Assembly: GCF_003403035.1 (NCBI RefSeq)
Contig: NZ_QURN01000010.1
Coordinates: 62,001-126,000, forward strand
Origin: Mesorhizobium denitrificans
Lineage (GTDB): Bacteria; Pseudomonadota; Alphaproteobacteria; Rhizobiales; Rhizobiaceae
Direction of reading: 5' to 3'
DNA: 64,000 nucleotides
Shown here: positions 62,780 through 64,000 of the stretch, piece after piece
How the letters are laid out: every line of letters starts with the position of its first letter
How positions within the stretch are numbered: position 1 is the stretch's first letter
Program-made: the position numbers and the translations under genes
Notes under the pieces: model-generated
What the model saw: only the letters and a program-made list of their open reading frames with translations
Told to the model about the DNA's origin: nothing
Database searches by the model: none

Positions 62780-64000
62780 AGATCTGCTTTTCCCATTTTG
62801 TCCCCTCCTCCCGCAGCACAAATCTGGTTCGGTCGATCTGGCTCAGCTTGCTGGCCTCAACCTCGCTGACCATCCAGCCCGTTCTGGCTCAGGACGTTCT
62901 GCCGACAGGCGGCAATGCCACGGCTGGCAGTGTGGTGATTGGAACCACCGGCAACACCATGACGGTGCGACAGGCTACAGACAAAGCCATTGTGAACTGG
63001 AACGGCTTCAACGTCGGCGCGGGCAAAAAGGTCGATTTCGTGCAGCCCGGCAGCGGCTCCGCAATCCTGAATCGCGTTACCGGAAGCACCCCCTCCACCG
63101 TCGCGGGGCAGATCACCGGCAATGGTCAGGTCTACCTCATCAACCCAAATGGCATCGCGATCACCCAGACTGGCACGGTTAAAGTCGGCAGCGGCTTCGT
63201 CGCATCTACGCTCGACATCACCGACAAGGATTTTCTGGCCGGCACCCTTTCCTTCAAGGGCAATGGCGCATCCGCAAACGTGTCGAACGCGGGCGTAGTC
63301 ACGGTCGGACGCGGTGGCTATGCCGCACTTTTAGGCGGCACTGTTCAGAATAGCGGACTGATCGCAGTTCCGCTCGGCAAGGCCGGGCTTGGCTCAGGCG
63401 AGCGCGCAACGCTCGACCTCTCCGGCGACGGCTTCCTGCAAGTCGCGCTTCCCACGAAGGATGGCGCTGAAGGGAACGGCGCGCTCATCACGAACAGTGG
63501 CGAAATATCCGCCGAAGGCGGCACGGTCGTCATATCTGCCGCCACGGCACGCGAAGCTGCGCGTAATGCAGTCAACCTGTCCGGCGTCGTCGAAGCGAAT
63601 ACGATCTCTGGCCGCAGCGGTGCAATTGTCATTGGTGGCGGAGATGGCGGCGCGGTCAAAGTCTCCGGCAAGGTTCGTGCGAAAGCGGCGTCTGCCAAGG
63701 GCGGCACTGTAACGATCACCGGCAAGGACGTCGCGTTGCAGGGCGCAAAGATCGACGTATCCGGCGCGGCAGGCGGCGGCACGGTTAAAGTGGGCGGCGA
63801 CTGGCAGGGTTCCGCCGGCACACAGCGCGCGGACACAACCTCCGTCGACAACAACACGACGATCAACGCCGACGCGACGGACAATGGCTCCGGCGGCAAA
63901 GTGGTCATCTGGTCTGATTATCTCACCACGTTCGACGGCAACATCTCTTCGCGCGGCGCGGGTGAAGGCAATGGCGGCGATGCCGAAGTCTCTGGCAAGG
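62776..64000 (+). CDS. Filamentous hemagglutinin-type secreted protein (partial)
   Basis: The frame is open to the window end, with 408 codons visible. A signal peptide with a long charged N-terminus (positive region 'SSRSTNLVRSIW', then 'LSLLASTSLTIQPVLAQ') ends at about residue 38. From about 40 to 150 it has the TPS secretion domain of filamentous hemagglutinins: 'VNWNGFNVGAGKKVDFVQPG', 'AILNRVTG' and the NPNGI motif in 'YLINPNGIAIT'. Then come beta-helix repeats rich in Gly-Gly (such as 'SGEISAEGGTVVISA'). It is a two-partner secretion exoprotein or adhesin. The TpsB transporter is not in the window. Confidence 0.92.
   Translation, partial: MKICFSHFVPSSRSTNLVRSIWLSLLASTSLTIQPVLAQDVLPTGGNATAGSVVIGTTGNTMTVRQATDKAIVNWNGFNVGAGKKVDFVQPGSGSAILNRVTGSTPSTVAGQITGNGQVYLINPNGIAITQTGTVKVGSGFVASTLDITDKDFLAGTLSFKGNGASANVSNAGVVTVGRGGYAALLGGTVQNSGLIAVPLGKAGLGSGERATLDLSGDGFLQVALPTKDGAEGNGALITNSGEISAEGGTVVISAATAREAARNAVNLSGVVEANTISGRSGAIVIGGGDGGAVKVSGKVRAKAASAKGGTVTITGKDVALQGAKIDVSGAAGGGTVKVGGDWQGSAGTQRADTTSVDNNTTINADATDNGSGGKVVIWSDYLTTFDGNISSRGAGEGNGGDAEVSGK

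Overview
This is a 64 kb chromosomal window of a GC-rich alphaproteobacterium. The gene families point to the order Hyphomicrobiales (Rhizobiales), most likely a Phyllobacteriaceae/Brucellaceae-type organism: solute-binding ABC and TRAP transporters are abundant, there is a UPF0303 protein, a fused indolepyruvate oxidoreductase, an alphaproteobacterial-type LexA box, and intergenic palindromes of the kind seen in these genomes. The assignment is inferred from gene content only. I saw no rRNA, tRNA, CRISPR array, phage or insertion sequence.

Layout. 1-6.6 kb (minus strand): an operon with an acyl-CoA synthetase followed by a complete branched-chain-type ABC importer, including a 50-aa DUF3096 membrane protein. 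6.7-9.9 kb: a LuxI/FeeM-type acyl transferase next to a GGDEF/EAL c-di-GMP protein. 10-13.5 kb: fused indolepyruvate:ferredoxin oxidoreductase. 13.6-15.6 kb: a CGNR zinc-finger regulator, a lipoprotein and a divergent orphan LivH-like permease, separated by a 32-bp palindrome. 15.7-21.8 kb: TRAP binding protein, gamma-glutamyl-GABA hydrolase-like enzyme, two small hypothetical proteins, a hydroxyacid dehydrogenase with its LacI regulator, and a MarR regulator. 22-24 kb: CobW metallochaperone GTPase plus WD40 protein. 24-27.6 kb: GNAT, class III aminotransferase and glutamine-synthetase-like enzyme. 27.7-30.4 kb: a radical SAM protein plus DUF4130-UdgX uracil-DNA-binding fusion, preceded by a LexA-type GAAC-N7-GAAC box. 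30.6-45.3 kb: a purine-to-glyoxylate catabolic cluster (guanine deaminase, xanthine dehydrogenase, urate hydroxylase, HIU hydrolase, fused OHCU decarboxylase/allantoinase, ureidoglycine aminohydrolase, ureidoglycolate lyase, glycerate kinase) with Dps and a LysR regulator inside it. 45.6-48.4 kb: xylAB. 48.5-53.9 kb: single genes (LysE exporter, L,D-transpeptidase, PPi-type phosphofructokinase, VOC, GST, PurU). 54-62.5 kb: a LacI-controlled sugar ABC importer operon with an isomerase, a Gfo/Idh dehydrogenase and an aldo/keto reductase. 62.8 kb to the end: the N-terminal part of a filamentous-hemagglutinin-type secreted protein.

How the genes work together. The purine cluster takes guanine through xanthine, urate, 5-hydroxyisourate, OHCU and allantoin; only allantoate amidohydrolase (AllC) is missing from the window between allantoinase and ureidoglycine aminohydrolase. 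The final glyoxylate could feed glycerate, where the 2-glycerate kinase fits. The sugar operon is bracketed by two near-identical operators, so regulator and transporter are probably under one LacI protein. The rSAM/UdgX pair looks like an SOS-inducible DNA-repair or modification unit and is the least understood module here. Three copies (one a half) of one inverted-repeat element sit in the gaps around 24-30.6 kb.
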